From contig SCTM01000086.1 of NCBI GenBank assembly GCA_004297485.1, forward strand, positions 1-55,563: a stretch of 55,563 nt of DNA. The letters are read 5' to 3'. Shown here one piece after another: positions 1 through 8,348 of the stretch (position 1 is the stretch's first letter; each line of letters starts with the position of its first letter). Under the pieces are notes generated by a model. That model saw only the letters and a list, made by a program, of their open reading frames with translations, did no database searches and was not told where the DNA came from. Made by a program: the position numbers and the translations under genes. This DNA is from Rhodospirillaceae bacterium (GTDB taxonomy: Bacteria; Pseudomonadota; Alphaproteobacteria; Rhodospirillales; Rhodospirillaceae).

Positions 1-298
1 CGGCCACGGCCTCTGCGAAATTGGCAAACAGCACGGTAAACCAGAGCCAGAGATTGATCTGGAAGGAAAAGGCGTACCCGCCTGCGCCAGTTACAAGGTC
101 GCGGATGAAAAGCAGCGTGGTCAAGGCGGCAACCACTTCCACCACGAACATGACCGGATTCCTGATCATGAGACGCGGATTGAGCTTCTTGAATGCACCG
201 CCGATCGCCGGGCCCAGGATGGCCGGATCGGTCATGGTGGTAACGGGCATACGCTTGCGCGAGCGTGCGATCGGTTGAGCGGCGAGTGTCGTGTCCAT
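1..298 (-). CDS. kdpB: Potassium-transporting ATPase subunit B, N-terminal fragment
   Basis: KdpB is the P-type ATPase subunit of the Kdp high-affinity potassium pump in the inner membrane. Only the first 99 codons are in the window; the rest lies beyond the left edge, so the DKTGT phosphorylation motif cannot be checked. What is visible is the typical start: a short polar N-terminus, a conserved ILGPAIGGAFKKLNPRLMIRNPVMF-like region (described here from residues about 26 to 50) and the first transmembrane segments. It follows kdpA by 11 bases on the same strand, which fixes the identification. The ATG at 298 is the first start in frame after kdpA. KdpC and any KdpD/KdpE regulator would be expected further left. 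Confidence 0.93.
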   Translation of the reverse strand, partial: MDTTLAAQPIARSRKRMPVTTMTDPAILGPAIGGAFKKLNPRLMIRNPVMFVVEVVAALTTLLFIRDLVTGAGGYAFSFQINLWLWFTVLFANFAEAVA

Positions 299-309
299 GA
301 TTTGAGACC

Positions 310-2037
310 TCAATATAACGTGCCGGCGGTCATCGACAGATGCTCGACGATGGGACCGAGTGCGATCGCCGGAAAGAAGATAAGACCGCCGGTGATCAGA
401 ATGACGCCAATCAAAAGGCCGACGAATAGACCGCCGTTGGTGGGGAAGGTGCCGGCCGAGGCCGGAACAATCTTTTTGGCGGCAAGCGAACCGGCAATGG
501 CCAGCATCGGAATGATCATCAGGAAGCGGCCGATGAACATCGCGAGACCCAGCGTGGTGTTATAGAAGGGCGTGTTGGCCGACAGGCCGGCGAAGGCACT
601 GCCGTTATTGCCGGTCGCCGACGTATAGGCATACAGCACCTCGCTGAAGCCGTGCGGCCCGGCATTGGCCATGCCGGCCAGCCCCTGCGGCACGACGACC
701 GCAAGTGCCGTGAACCCGAGCATCGATAACGGCAGGATCAAGATGGCAAGCATGGCCATCTTCACTTCCTTGGACTCGATCTTCTTGCCCAGATATTCCG
801 GCGTGCGTCCAACCATGAGCCCAGCGATGAAGACGGCTACGACCGCGAAGATCAGCATGCCGTAAAGCCCTGAGCCCACGCCGCCGAAGATGATCTCGCC
901 CAGCATGATGTTGACCAAGGGAACCATGCCGGCCAAAGGCGTCAGGCTGTCATGCATATTGTTGACCGCGCCGCAGGATGCATCGGTGGTGATTGTCGTG
1001 AACAAGGACGAGTTGGCGATGCCGAAACGAACCTCCTTACCTTCCATATTGCCGCCAGCCTGAAGTGCCGACGGCACTTGATCTATGTGAAGTGCCGCGA
1101 AAGCCGGATTGCCCGGCGCCTCCGCCCAATAGACAGTCGCTGTGCCGGCAAGGAACAGCAGGCCCATGACGGCGAAGATTGCCCAGCCCTGACGCTGGTC
1201 GCCGACCATGCGGCCGAAAACATTGGTGAGGGCCGCGCCGATGGAGAAGATGAGAACCATCTGCACGAAATTGGTGAGCGCGTTCGGATTTTCGAAGGGA
1301 TGGGCGGAATTGGCGTTGAAGAATCCGCCGCCGTTCGTGCCCAGCATCTTGATCACTTCCTGGGACGCCACCGGACCCTGGGCGATGATCTGCTTCGCGC
1401 CTTCGAGGGTCGTCGCCTCGGTATAGGCATTCAAATTCTGCGGCATGCCCTGCCAGACAAAGAACAGACCGACAACGATGGAAATGGGCAGCAGGATGTA
1501 AAGGGTGCAGCGGGTCAAATCGACCCAGAAGTTGCCGATGGTCTGCGCGGAACGGCGGGCAAATCCGCGAATGAGAGCGATAGCCAGCGCGATGCCGGTC
1601 GCAGCAGAGACGAAGTTGTGCACCGTGAGGCCAGCCATTTGCGTGAAATAGCTCATGGTGGCTTCCGGCACGTAGGACTGCCAATTGGTGTTGGTGATGA
1701 AACTCACCGAGGTATTGAAGGCCAGGCTCTGCTCGACGTTAGCCTGGCCGGCCGGATTGAACGGCAGAACGGCCTGCAGGCGCTGCAACGCATAGAGCGT
1801 CACAAACCCCGCCGCCGTGAAGAGCAACATGGCGACGGCATAAATCACCCAATGCTGCTCGTCCTTTTCGTCAACACCGCAGATCGCATAGATCCCGCGT
1901 TCGATCGGTCGCAGCACGGGCGAAAGCAAAGTGCGCTCGCCGTTGAAGACCTTCGTGATGAAGGCGCCGAAGGGCTTGGTGAGAAGTGTGACGATCACGC
2001 AATAAAGCGCAATCTGAACCCAACCATTGGCAGTCAT
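310..2037 (-). CDS. kdpA: Potassium-transporting ATPase subunit A
   Basis: KdpA is the potassium-binding, channel-like subunit of the KdpFABC pump. The 575-residue length is normal for the family and about ten hydrophobic segments can be seen. Selectivity-filter-type pore motifs are visible: [13 protein letters not shown] near residues 108 to 120, [14 protein letters not shown] near 234 to 247, and a later [13 protein letters not shown] segment near 468 to 480. It lies between kdpF and kdpB with short gaps, so the order kdpF-kdpA-kdpB is the usual one. The ATG at 2037 is preceded by a GGAG ribosome site about seven bases upstream. Nothing looks truncated. Confidence 0.97.
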   Translation of the reverse strand: MTANGWVQIALYCVIVTLLTKPFGAFITKVFNGERTLLSPVLRPIERGIYAICGVDEKDEQHWVIYAVAMLLFTAAGFVTLYALQRLQAVLPFNPAGQANVEQSLAFNTSVSFITNTNWQSYVPEATMSYFTQMAGLTVHNFVSAATGIALAIALIRGFARRSAQTIGNFWVDLTRCTLYILLPISIVVGLFFVWQGMPQNLNAYTEATTLEGAKQIIAQGPVASQEVIKMLGTNGGGFFNANSAHPFENPNALTNFVQMVLIFSIGAALTNVFGRMVGDQRQGWAIFAVMGLLFLAGTATVYWAEAPGNPAFAALHIDQVPSALQAGGNMEGKEVRFGIANSSLFTTITTDASCGAVNNMHDSLTPLAGMVPLVNIMLGEIIFGGVGSGLYGMLIFAVVAVFIAGLMVGRTPEYLGKKIESKEVKMAMLAILILPLSMLGFTALAVVVPQGLAGMANAGPHGFSEVLYAYTSATGNNGSAFAGLSANTPFYNTTLGLAMFIGRFLMIIPMLAIAGSLAAKKIVPASAGTFPTNGGLFVGLLIGVILITGGLIFFPAIALGPIVEHLSMTAGTLY

Positions 2038-2050
2038 AGCCGTCGCTCCT

Positions 2051-2140
2051 TTAGAACCGCTCGGGTCGGATCAGCGCGTAGACGAGATAGACGAGCAAAC
2101 CAAGCATGACCGCCGCGCCCAGGGCATAATCGAAAATCAT
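2051..2140 (-). CDS. kdpF: Potassium-transporting ATPase subunit F (29 residues)
   Basis: This small gene encodes a 29-residue peptide with one hydrophobic helix that ends in LIRPERF, the usual C-terminus of KdpF. KdpF is a small membrane peptide that stabilises the KdpABC complex. The gene sits 13 bases upstream of kdpA on the same strand, and its ATG at 2140 follows a GGAGAG ribosome site. Size, position, single membrane span and the Arg-Pro-Glu-Arg-Phe ending all agree. It is short enough to be missed by automatic gene callers. Confidence 0.93.
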   Translation of the reverse strand: MIFDYALGAAVMLGLLVYLVYALIRPERF

Positions 2141-2163
2141 TGGTCTCTCCTTTAATCCAGGCC

Positions 2164-2247
2164 TCAGAGACGGTCGCAAGCGACTACGTACAGCACGGCT
2201 ATCGCCAGAAAGCCGAAACCGACGGCCAGAAAAATCACGTCAAGCAT
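2164..2247 (-). CDS. Small membrane peptide upstream of kdpF (27 residues)
   Basis: This is a 27-codon frame that starts MLDVIFLA, consists almost wholly of one hydrophobic helix and ends VACDRL. It is preceded by a GGAG ribosome site with good spacing and lies 23 bases upstream of kdpF on the same strand. From memory, similar peptides ending in ACDRL occur just before kdpF in other alphaproteobacteria, which suggests a first gene of the kdp operon with a role near the pump. The role is unknown. The frame is open further upstream to 2424, but that extension has no ribosome site and a composition unlike a protein, so the internal ATG was chosen. Confidence 0.7.
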   Translation of the reverse strand: MLDVIFLAVGFGFLAIAVLYVVACDRL

Positions 2248-2383
2248 TGGTGTTCTCCAACGTCGCGCCGCCACTCGCGGCAACCTCGAGATTCGAACCG
2301 TATTAGCTATACCGGATACGTTCGTTCGCACCGTAAATGCCGCGCGGCGCCGTATAAAAGCGAGAGGGCTTACCCCCGCCGTC

Positions 2384-2404
2384 CATATAAAATTCATATA
2401 AAAT
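2384..2404 (-). promoter_or_regulatory. AT-rich tandem repeat upstream of kdp, candidate KdpE site
   Basis: CATATAAAAT occurs twice, at 2384-2393 and 2395-2404, so the copies start 11 bases apart (one helical turn). Read on the kdp coding strand this is a tandem ATTTTATATG, in an otherwise GC-rich gap and about 140 bases before the first kdp peptide. The KdpE response regulator is known to bind T-rich sequences ahead of kdp. The match here is by position and composition only; it could also be the promoter itself. Confidence 0.35.
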
Positions 2405-2438
2405 CGCTGGAAGTATATGCGCATCGCCGGAAAGCATG

Positions 2439-2452
2439 TTGACCGCCGTCAA
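2439..2452. promoter_or_regulatory. FNR/FixK-type box, TTGAC-N4-GTCAA
   Basis: The perfect palindrome TTGACCGCCGTCAA matches the FNR/FixK class. It lies in the 327-base gap between the leftward kdp operon and the rightward carbamoyltransferase gene. Its centre is about 130 bases before the GTG of the carbamoyltransferase and about 200 bases before the first kdp peptide. A FixK-type regulator is encoded in this window (43502-44209). The box is palindromic, so which side it serves cannot be told from sequence. Apart from this box and the AT-rich repeat nothing else was seen in the gap. Confidence 0.5.
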
Positions 2453-2574
2453 TACGTTGCCGGCCTTCGCCGGGTGGTACGGGACGGTGGCGAGCGGCGG
2501 GCATGGCCGCTTGCGCGATTCCGCAGGGGTTTGTATCCTCATGCCTTGGCTTCCACACAATCCCCCCGAACGGC

Positions 2575-4533
2575 GTGAATATCCTCGGCTTACACTTCGG
2601 CCACGATGGCGCCGTCGCCGTTGTCACGGATGGAATTGTCCGGACCGTTCTGCTGACGGAGCGGCTGACCCGCGTCAAACATGCCGTGGGAATTGATCGC
2701 GCGATGATCGAACGGGCCCTGCGTGAAGCAGGACTGTCCCTGGACGACATCGACTACTGCGCCATCGCGACCACCCAGACCATTCCCATCATCCTGTCGC
2801 GGAAGGATGAGATCGCCCTCGACTTCAGCGCGGACACGGCCGGCGCTCTGCCGCAGATCCCCTCGCCGGTCACCGGTCCGCCCTATGCCTCGGGCAACAT
2901 CTGGCTCTCCAACGAGACATTCAATTTCAGTTACCGGCTGTGGAAAGAACGGCGCCCCACGGCGGAAATGGCCAAACGGTTATCGATCAATCGCGATAGC
3001 TTCGATGATCTTGAAGTCGTCATGCCGCCGGAGAATGTGGTCAGTCCCGTCGCCTGGCTGGACACATGGCCGACTCCGGGCAGCCTGTCGACCCTACCGG
3101 AACTGAAGCTGAAGCAACTACTGGCCGCGCCCGAAAATCGGCTTCTGTTCCATTACCCCTGCACCATTCGGCTGAGCGGCAAGACCATTCCGGGAGTATT
3201 CGTCGATCACCAGGCCGCCCACGCCGCGGACGCCTTCTACCAGTCCGGTCTCTCGTCGTCCCTGATCCTAACCTACGACGGCGCTTCGCAGCCCCTGTCG
3301 GCCGGCCTGTTGTGCATCGGCCAGGGGAACACAATCGTCCCCGTTGCCCGGCCCTACACGTGGCTCGGCGGCTTTTATAACTGCGTCGCTCACGCGGTTG
3401 GCCTCGGCTACGACGCCGGCAAACTCATGGGACTGGCGCCCTATGGCGCACCAAACCTGTTCGATCCCGCTTTCGTTGAGAGCGCCCGTAGCCTGAAGAC
3501 CATGAATGCCCTTGGCATCGCCGACCAGTGGCTCAAGGAGGTCTTGGAGCGGGCGAAGACCCTTGGCTACGCCACGGATGCACTCGGTAACAGGGCGCGG
3601 GTGCTGGAGCCGATCAATGCCGATCTCGCTGCTTCCGCCCACAAGACCTTTGAGGAAAATGTCCTGGCGATCATCCGGGGCATGAGCGCGGCGGCGTTGG
3701 GCGCGGGCATCGACCTCGAAGGGATATGCATGGGCGGCGGCTGTGCCCTCTCCTGCCCCACCAATAGCCTAATTGCCGCCGAGAATTCATCGCGCCATAT
3801 CTACATTCCGCCATCCTGCGACGACACCGGCCTCGCCGTCGGCGCGGCCCTGTGGATGCAGCACAATCTGCTCGGCGCCAGTGTTCCCAGCAGATCGATC
3901 GGAGAACCGGTTTCGCCATATCTTGGCGCCAACATCCAACCCGCCGCCGTTCAATCCGCCATCGCCGCTGTGAACGGGCTGGTCGCGGCGGAGCATCTTG
4001 GCGCACGCGCCGCCACGGCCGCGGCCACCGATCTGGCCGCCAACAAAGTGATCGGCTGGTTCGAAGGCCGCAGCGAAATCGGACCTCGCGCCCTGGGCCA
4101 TCGGTCGCTGCTCGCCGATCCCCGCATTGCCCAGAACTGGCCACGGGTGAACGACATCAAAGGCCGTGAGAAATGGCGGCCGTTCGCACCGGCGGTCCTC
4201 GCCGAGCGCGCCAGCGAACATTTTTCCGGCATGCCGTTTCCATCGCCGTACATGCTCTTCACCGGTGATGTGATTGACCGGGCAGCACTGCCAGCCATTA
4301 CCCACACGGACGGCACCGCGCGTGTCCAAACCGTCAGCGCCAAGGCCGGCGGCTTTCACGATCTTTTGACCGCGTTCGCGGCGCAAACCACCTGCCCCGT
4401 GGTTATGAATACATCCCTCAACGGTCCAGGGGAACCTATCGTCGAGACACCGGACGAGGCGATACGCTTCCTGCTGGGATCGGAGATGGACGTTCTCTAT
4501 GTGGATGGCCACCGCGTGACAAAGCAACGATAA
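2575..4533 (+). CDS. Carbamoyltransferase, NodU/CmcH/TobZ family
   Basis: Enzymes of this family move a carbamoyl group from carbamoyl phosphate, through a carbamoyl-adenylate, onto a hydroxyl of a sugar or natural product. The N-terminal Kae1-like domain shows ILGLHFGHDGA at the start, a metal-binding DHQAAH at residues 211 to 216 and YDGA at 234 to 237. The C-terminal domain shows GPRALGHRS from about residue 503, followed by ADPR, KGREKWRPFAP and a late NTSLNGPGEPIV. The GTG at 2575 was chosen because it places VNILGL directly at the domain start; the frame is open upstream to 2503. No nodulation, antibiotic or glycan gene is adjacent, so the acceptor is unknown. The next gene encodes a lipoprotein about 100 bases downstream. 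Confidence 0.88.
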   Translation: MNILGLHFGHDGAVAVVTDGIVRTVLLTERLTRVKHAVGIDRAMIERALREAGLSLDDIDYCAIATTQTIPIILSRKDEIALDFSADTAGALPQIPSPVTGPPYASGNIWLSNETFNFSYRLWKERRPTAEMAKRLSINRDSFDDLEVVMPPENVVSPVAWLDTWPTPGSLSTLPELKLKQLLAAPENRLLFHYPCTIRLSGKTIPGVFVDHQAAHAADAFYQSGLSSSLILTYDGASQPLSAGLLCIGQGNTIVPVARPYTWLGGFYNCVAHAVGLGYDAGKLMGLAPYGAPNLFDPAFVESARSLKTMNALGIADQWLKEVLERAKTLGYATDALGNRARVLEPINADLAASAHKTFEENVLAIIRGMSAAALGAGIDLEGICMGGGCALSCPTNSLIAAENSSRHIYIPPSCDDTGLAVGAALWMQHNLLGASVPSRSIGEPVSPYLGANIQPAAVQSAIAAVNGLVAAEHLGARAATAAATDLAANKVIGWFEGRSEIGPRALGHRSLLADPRIAQNWPRVNDIKGREKWRPFAPAVLAERASEHFSGMPFPSPYMLFTGDVIDRAALPAITHTDGTARVQTVSAKAGGFHDLLTAFAAQTTCPVVMNTSLNGPGEPIVETPDEAIRFLLGSEMDVLYVDGHRVTKQR

Positions 4534-4636
4534 GCGTACCTATCGAAGCGGCGCGGATGCGGATGTGTTATATAGACGCGCGGACGAGTATCCGGAATCC
4601 AGAATGGATGGATACGCCTATGGGGATTGCAGCCAT

Positions 4637-6121
4637 ATGACAAGACTAGCTGGCACCGCGCGCTGGCTCGCCATTGTAGTGATGGTGGGCGCCATGCTGT
4701 CGGGCTGTGATCAAGACCCATCGCCCGGCCGTTTAAAGAACGATCTTGAATCGGCGCTAACAACAACGGTTCCCGCCGGGCTTCTGACATTGCAATCCGC
4801 GGAAATTGTCGGCATCGCCCGGCCCGAGAGCGTCACAACCCGTGGCGAACGCGTCGTCCATTTCGTCGCCACCGTACGCCTCAACCGGGACACAGCCTTC
4901 AGCACATGGGACCAATACGGCGCCGCCGCCCTTGCCGATGCGTTTGGTGCGATGCCCGATGAGATCGGCGGGATCACCGCGCGCGGCAATACCACGGGTG
5001 ATATCCTCACAATTCCCGGCACGGCGACTTATGAGTACGACGCCTCCGGCGCGCCGGAACCCTGGCGGCTTCGTGCCTTCCATGCAGCGCCGGGCCAATC
5101 CTTCGCGGCGCCGTCGTCCTTGCAATACCTCGGCAATCTTGTTGCGATCGCCGGGACCGTCCCCGAGACCTGGAAATTGATCGCCGAGAATCTGACCTGG
5201 CCGCCCACCCGCGCGCTGGCCCTCGTCGCGAGGACTAAGGGTGGGTTTGCCCTTGCCGGCGGCGTTCCGGGCAGTGACGGATGGAAAGTGGTTGAAGCGC
5301 TGCGCCGGTCTCAGCCGGACTCGCATCCCATCGTCAATCTCGTCGCCGACGGCCCGATTGAAAGCCTGCGGCTCGCCCGCGACAAGACCGCAACCGCCGT
5401 CATTATCGACAGCGACACGGCGGCACTCGCCGCCGCCGGCAGCGGCATCTTCGCAGCGAGCGGGCCCTATGAAAATCTGCGTGCTGTCGCCAGTCTCTAT
5501 CCCAAGCCGATCCATGTCATTGTCGGCGAGAATAGCCGCGTCAATTCCGTTGCCGACCTGCGCGACAAACGCATCGTCATCGTCGCTTCCAACTCAGGAA
5601 CAACACAAGCCGCCGAAGACGTGCTGCGAGCGCACCGCTTGCCAAGCACGCTCCCGGAAACCACGATCTCCCATGCGCTGCCGGAAGCAATGGATGCCCT
5701 TGCCGCCGGAACCATCGATGCGATTGTCACCGCCGTTGCCGCGCCCTACGGCGCGATTGCCGCCACAGCCATGGACCATCCGTTCCGTCTGCTGAGCCTG
5801 GACAGCGACGCCATCGCGCTTCTGACCAGCGGCGAAACCCATTATATTGCGCTCAGCATTCCCGGCCGAACCTATCGCGGGCAGCAGAATGCCGTGGCAA
5901 CGGTGGCGGTCGCGGCCATTCTCGCGGCGGATCGCGATGTCCGGGTGACGGAAGTAAACGCGCTTTTGCAGTCCGTGTTTGGTCCGGTGGACTACCTGCG
6001 GCTGGGAAGCGCGGCGGGGATCATGATCAGCCCGAACACGGCCCAGCTGGGCCTTCCGCTCCCGCTGCACCCCGGCGCGGAGGCATTCTTCAAGACGTCG
6101 AGCGCCGCGCCCTCAAACTAG
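4637..6121 (+). CDS. Lipoprotein with TAXI/NMT1-like solute-binding domain
   Basis: The protein starts with a hydrophobic signal segment and a lipobox, LSGC, with the lipidation cysteine at residue 24, so it should be anchored on the periplasmic side of a membrane. The first 200 residues are not recognised. The C-terminal half (about 250 to 480) resembles TAXI or NMT1-like periplasmic binding proteins: VADLRDKRIVIV, then a region with AMDALAAGTIDAIVTAVAAP and YRGQQNAVATVAVAAIL. TAXI proteins usually feed a TRAP transporter, but no TRAP membrane subunit is nearby. ATG 4637 was chosen because it gives a clean lipoprotein signal. It ends five bases from the converging GST gene. The ligand is unknown. 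Confidence 0.7.
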   Translation: MTRLAGTARWLAIVVMVGAMLSGCDQDPSPGRLKNDLESALTTTVPAGLLTLQSAEIVGIARPESVTTRGERVVHFVATVRLNRDTAFSTWDQYGAAALADAFGAMPDEIGGITARGNTTGDILTIPGTATYEYDASGAPEPWRLRAFHAAPGQSFAAPSSLQYLGNLVAIAGTVPETWKLIAENLTWPPTRALALVARTKGGFALAGGVPGSDGWKVVEALRRSQPDSHPIVNLVADGPIESLRLARDKTATAVIIDSDTAALAAAGSGIFAASGPYENLRAVASLYPKPIHVIVGENSRVNSVADLRDKRIVIVASNSGTTQAAEDVLRAHRLPSTLPETTISHALPEAMDALAAGTIDAIVTAVAAPYGAIAATAMDHPFRLLSLDSDAIALLTSGETHYIALSIPGRTYRGQQNAVATVAVAAILAADRDVRVTEVNALLQSVFGPVDYLRLGSAAGIMISPNTAQLGLPLPLHPGAEAFFKTSSAAPSN

Positions 6122-6126
6122 CATTA

Positions 6127-6861
6127 TCACCCCCGCTTCGCATCCGGTGCCGGGCGGGCGCGCTGGTTGTACAGTATTTTGTTCACGCGCTCCCGTTCTT
6201 CGGGAGTCATCTCCGGCTGTTCGCCGAAGATGCCCTTGCCCGCGACCATGCCCCTTTGCACGCCCGGCCGCGCCGCCAACTCGTCAAGCCAGCGCTTGAG
6301 ATGGTTGAATTCGGCGATGTCCTGACCATAGTCACTCCACCGCGATGCCCAGGGATAGGAAATCATGTCGGCGATGGTGTACGCGTCGCCCGTCAGATAG
6401 CGTCGATCGTAAAGGCGATTGTTCATGACGCCGCAGATTCTGTTGACCTCATCAGTGAAGCGCCGCACCGCATAGGATTGGTCGCCGCGGGTATCGCCGA
6501 GACGGCGAAAATGTCCGCACTCGCCGAACTTGGGACCTTGATTGGCCATTTGCCAGATCAGCCATTGGGTCGTCTCATATTTGCCGCGCAGATCCTGCGG
6601 CCAGAAGCGCCCGGCCTTCTCCGCCAGATACATCATGATGGCGCCGGATTCGAATACGGTCACCGGTGCCCCGCCGCCGGCAGGGTCGGTGTCGATCATG
6701 GCCGGCATGCGGTTGTTCGGATTTATTCGAACATATGCATCCGTGAGTTGCTCACCGCGCATGATGTTGAGCGGCACAAGCCGATAGGGCAGACCGGTCT
6801 CCTCAAGAAGAATGGTGACTTTCAGGCCGTTGGGGGTCGGCGCGAAATAGAGATCGATCAT
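6127..6861 (-). CDS. Glutathione S-transferase family protein (YfcG/Ure2p-like)
   Basis: The N-terminal thioredoxin-like domain begins IDLYFAPTPNGLKVTILLEE and contains NPNNRMPAMID and a VFESGAIMMYLAEK motif, where Glu-Ser bind the gamma-glutamyl part of glutathione. An all-helical C-terminal domain follows, with YLTGDAYTIADMISYPW near residue 165. The mix is typical of the YfcG/Ure2p-like group, many of which are disulfide-bond reductases rather than classical transferases. A GGAG site lies six bases before ATG 6861; an ATG at 6873 has no such site, so the shorter form was chosen. It converges on the lipoprotein gene with five bases between stops. Substrate unknown. Confidence 0.88.
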   Translation of the reverse strand: MIDLYFAPTPNGLKVTILLEETGLPYRLVPLNIMRGEQLTDAYVRINPNNRMPAMIDTDPAGGGAPVTVFESGAIMMYLAEKAGRFWPQDLRGKYETTQWLIWQMANQGPKFGECGHFRRLGDTRGDQSYAVRRFTDEVNRICGVMNNRLYDRRYLTGDAYTIADMISYPWASRWSDYGQDIAEFNHLKRWLDELAARPGVQRGMVAGKGIFGEQPEMTPEERERVNKILYNQRARPAPDAKRG

Positions 6862-6907
6862 GGATAACTCCATCTGTGGCAGTGATCACAGTTTAGGACA
6901 TCGGGCG

Positions 6908-6982
6908 CTGGTGGTCCGATTCCAACATTCGCATCCCGTTCGGCAGGCTGTCATGCGAATGTTAGAATCAAAGGACCACCAG
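6908..6982. repeat. CTAG-ended palindromic repeat, copy A1
   Basis: This is a long imperfect hairpin. The left arm at 6908-6934 and the right arm at 6953-6982 pair over about 27 bases, with three unpaired A bases in the right arm. The inner core reads GATTCYAACATTCGCAT and the outer part CTGGTGGTCC. It lies between the 5' end of the GST gene and the 3' end of bioA. The same arms occur at 14224-14299 and 41955-42030. It is followed after exactly 13 AT-rich bases by repeat A2. Confidence 0.9.
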
Positions 6983-6995
6983 TAACTATTTGAAT

Positions 6996-7074
6996 CTAGC
7001 GGAGCTTTGAATTTGACATTCGCCTCGCAGTCCTGCGGATGGCGGGGTCGCGAATGTCAAATCCGCTCCACTAG
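6996..7074. repeat. CTAG-ended palindromic repeat, copy A2
   Basis: This is the second hairpin of the pair. It starts with CTAG at 6996 and ends with CTAG at 7071-7074. Inner arms read ATTTGACATTCGC and its complement; outer arms CTAGYGGAGC. Three extra T bases bulge in the left arm, mirroring the three A bases in A1. The terminal CTAG provides the TAG stop codon of bioA on the minus strand. The same unit recurs at 14313-14390. Confidence 0.9.
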
Positions 7075-8336
7075 GGAGTCAGCACCGACTTGATCGCACT
7101 TATCAATGCAAGCAGATCATCTTCGCCCATGGTGAAAGCGGGTGTCAGATAGATGATGTTGTTAAACGGCCGTAGCCAGACACCCGATGCAATCAGGCGA
7201 CGTTTCAGCGCCTGCATATCGTCGATGCGCTCAAGCTCGACCACGCCAATGGCACCCATCACGCGAACATCCTTGACACGCGGCAAGTTGCGGCACTCAG
7301 CAAGTCCGGCCGCGAGACACTTTGAGATCGCGGCAACCTGGGCAAGGCGTGGTTCCCGCGCGAACAGATCGAGCGAGGCGTTGGCCGCCGCGCACGCGAG
7401 CGGATTGGCCATATAGGTCGGGCCGTGCATCAACGCATGTTGCGGATCGTCGGATTGGAAAGCATCGAAGATTTCCCGTCGCGCGATTGTCGCCGCCAAA
7501 GCCATCGTCCCACCCGTGAGCGCCTTGGACAGAACCATGATGTCGGGCACGACAGCGGCGGTCTCGCAGGCAAACATAACGCCGGTGCGCCCGAAGCCTG
7601 TGAAGATTTCATCGCAGATCAAAAGCAGGCCGTAACGATCAGCCGCGGCCCGCAGCCGCCGCATCACATCGGGGCTGTGAAACAGCATGCCGCCCGCGCC
7701 CTGCACCAGGGGTTCGATGATAATCGCCGCGACTTCGTCGGCGTGACGTTGGAGAAACTGCTCGAAGGCTGCCGTCGTGTTCTCATCGCGCGGCAGGTCG
7801 ATGATATGCTGGACCGGCAGCAGCCCCGCGAACATGCGATGCATGCCCTCATCGGGATCGCATATGGCCATGGTGCCGATGGTGTCGCCGTGATAGGCGC
7901 CCTTGAATGCGATGAACTTGTGACGCTTGCGAATGCCGCGATTGAGCCAGTACTGGACCGCCATCTTGAGCGCCACTTCGACGGCCACCGATCCGGAGTC
8001 CGAGAAGAACACCTTGTCGAGGCCGGCCGGTAACAGATTCGCGAGACGGCTTGCCAGCACCGCCGCCGGTTCATGGGTCAGCCCGCCGAACATCACATGG
8101 GGCATCAGGCCAAGCTGCCGTTCGACGGCATCGCGGATGTGGGGATGATTATAGCCATGGCACGCCGTCCACCAGGAGGCGACGCCGTCGATCAGTTCAC
8201 GGCCGTCGGCGAGCGTGATCCGTGTGCCGTCGGTCCGCACCACCGGCAACGGCGGATCGGCCGTCTTCATCTGGGTATAGGGCTGCCACAAATGGGCCTG
8301 GCCCGCGTGGACCCAGGCTGGCGGCGAAGTCGGCAA
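7071..8336 (-). CDS. bioA: Adenosylmethionine-8-amino-7-oxononanoate aminotransferase
   Basis: BioA is the pyridoxal-phosphate enzyme that makes 7,8-diaminopelargonate in biotin synthesis, with S-adenosylmethionine as amino donor. Visible hallmarks are [12 protein letters not shown] near residue 54, [37 protein letters not shown] and the PLP lysine in SKALTGGTM, followed by [15 protein letters not shown]. Length (421) is normal. The first codon in frame that fits is TTG at 8336; a GTG at 8312 would start just before HLWQPYTQM and is equally possible. It follows bioB by 12 bases in the same transcription direction. Its TAG stop is part of the CTAG end of repeat A2. Confidence 0.97.
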   Translation of the reverse strand: MPTSPPAWVHAGQAHLWQPYTQMKTADPPLPVVRTDGTRITLADGRELIDGVASWWTACHGYNHPHIRDAVERQLGLMPHVMFGGLTHEPAAVLASRLANLLPAGLDKVFFSDSGSVAVEVALKMAVQYWLNRGIRKRHKFIAFKGAYHGDTIGTMAICDPDEGMHRMFAGLLPVQHIIDLPRDENTTAAFEQFLQRHADEVAAIIIEPLVQGAGGMLFHSPDVMRRLRAAADRYGLLLICDEIFTGFGRTGVMFACETAAVVPDIMVLSKALTGGTMALAATIARREIFDAFQSDDPQHALMHGPTYMANPLACAAANASLDLFAREPRLAQVAAISKCLAAGLAECRNLPRVKDVRVMGAIGVVELERIDDMQALKRRLIASGVWLRPFNNIIYLTPAFTMGEDDLLALISAIKSVLTP

Positions 8337-8348
8337 CGCGCGTGCCCG

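Noticed and set aside
952-2109. A long open frame (about 385 codons) on the plus strand opposite kdpA
   Set aside because: It mirrors the codon pattern of kdpA, has no ribosome site and encodes a His/Arg/Asp-rich product without family features; it is an antisense shadow.
6908-7074. The repeat pairs considered as a CRISPR array or as simple terminators
   Set aside because: The units are palindromes of 73-79 bases with a constant 13-base spacer and no cas genes, so not CRISPR. They also lie upstream of genes and lack T runs, so terminators alone do not explain them.
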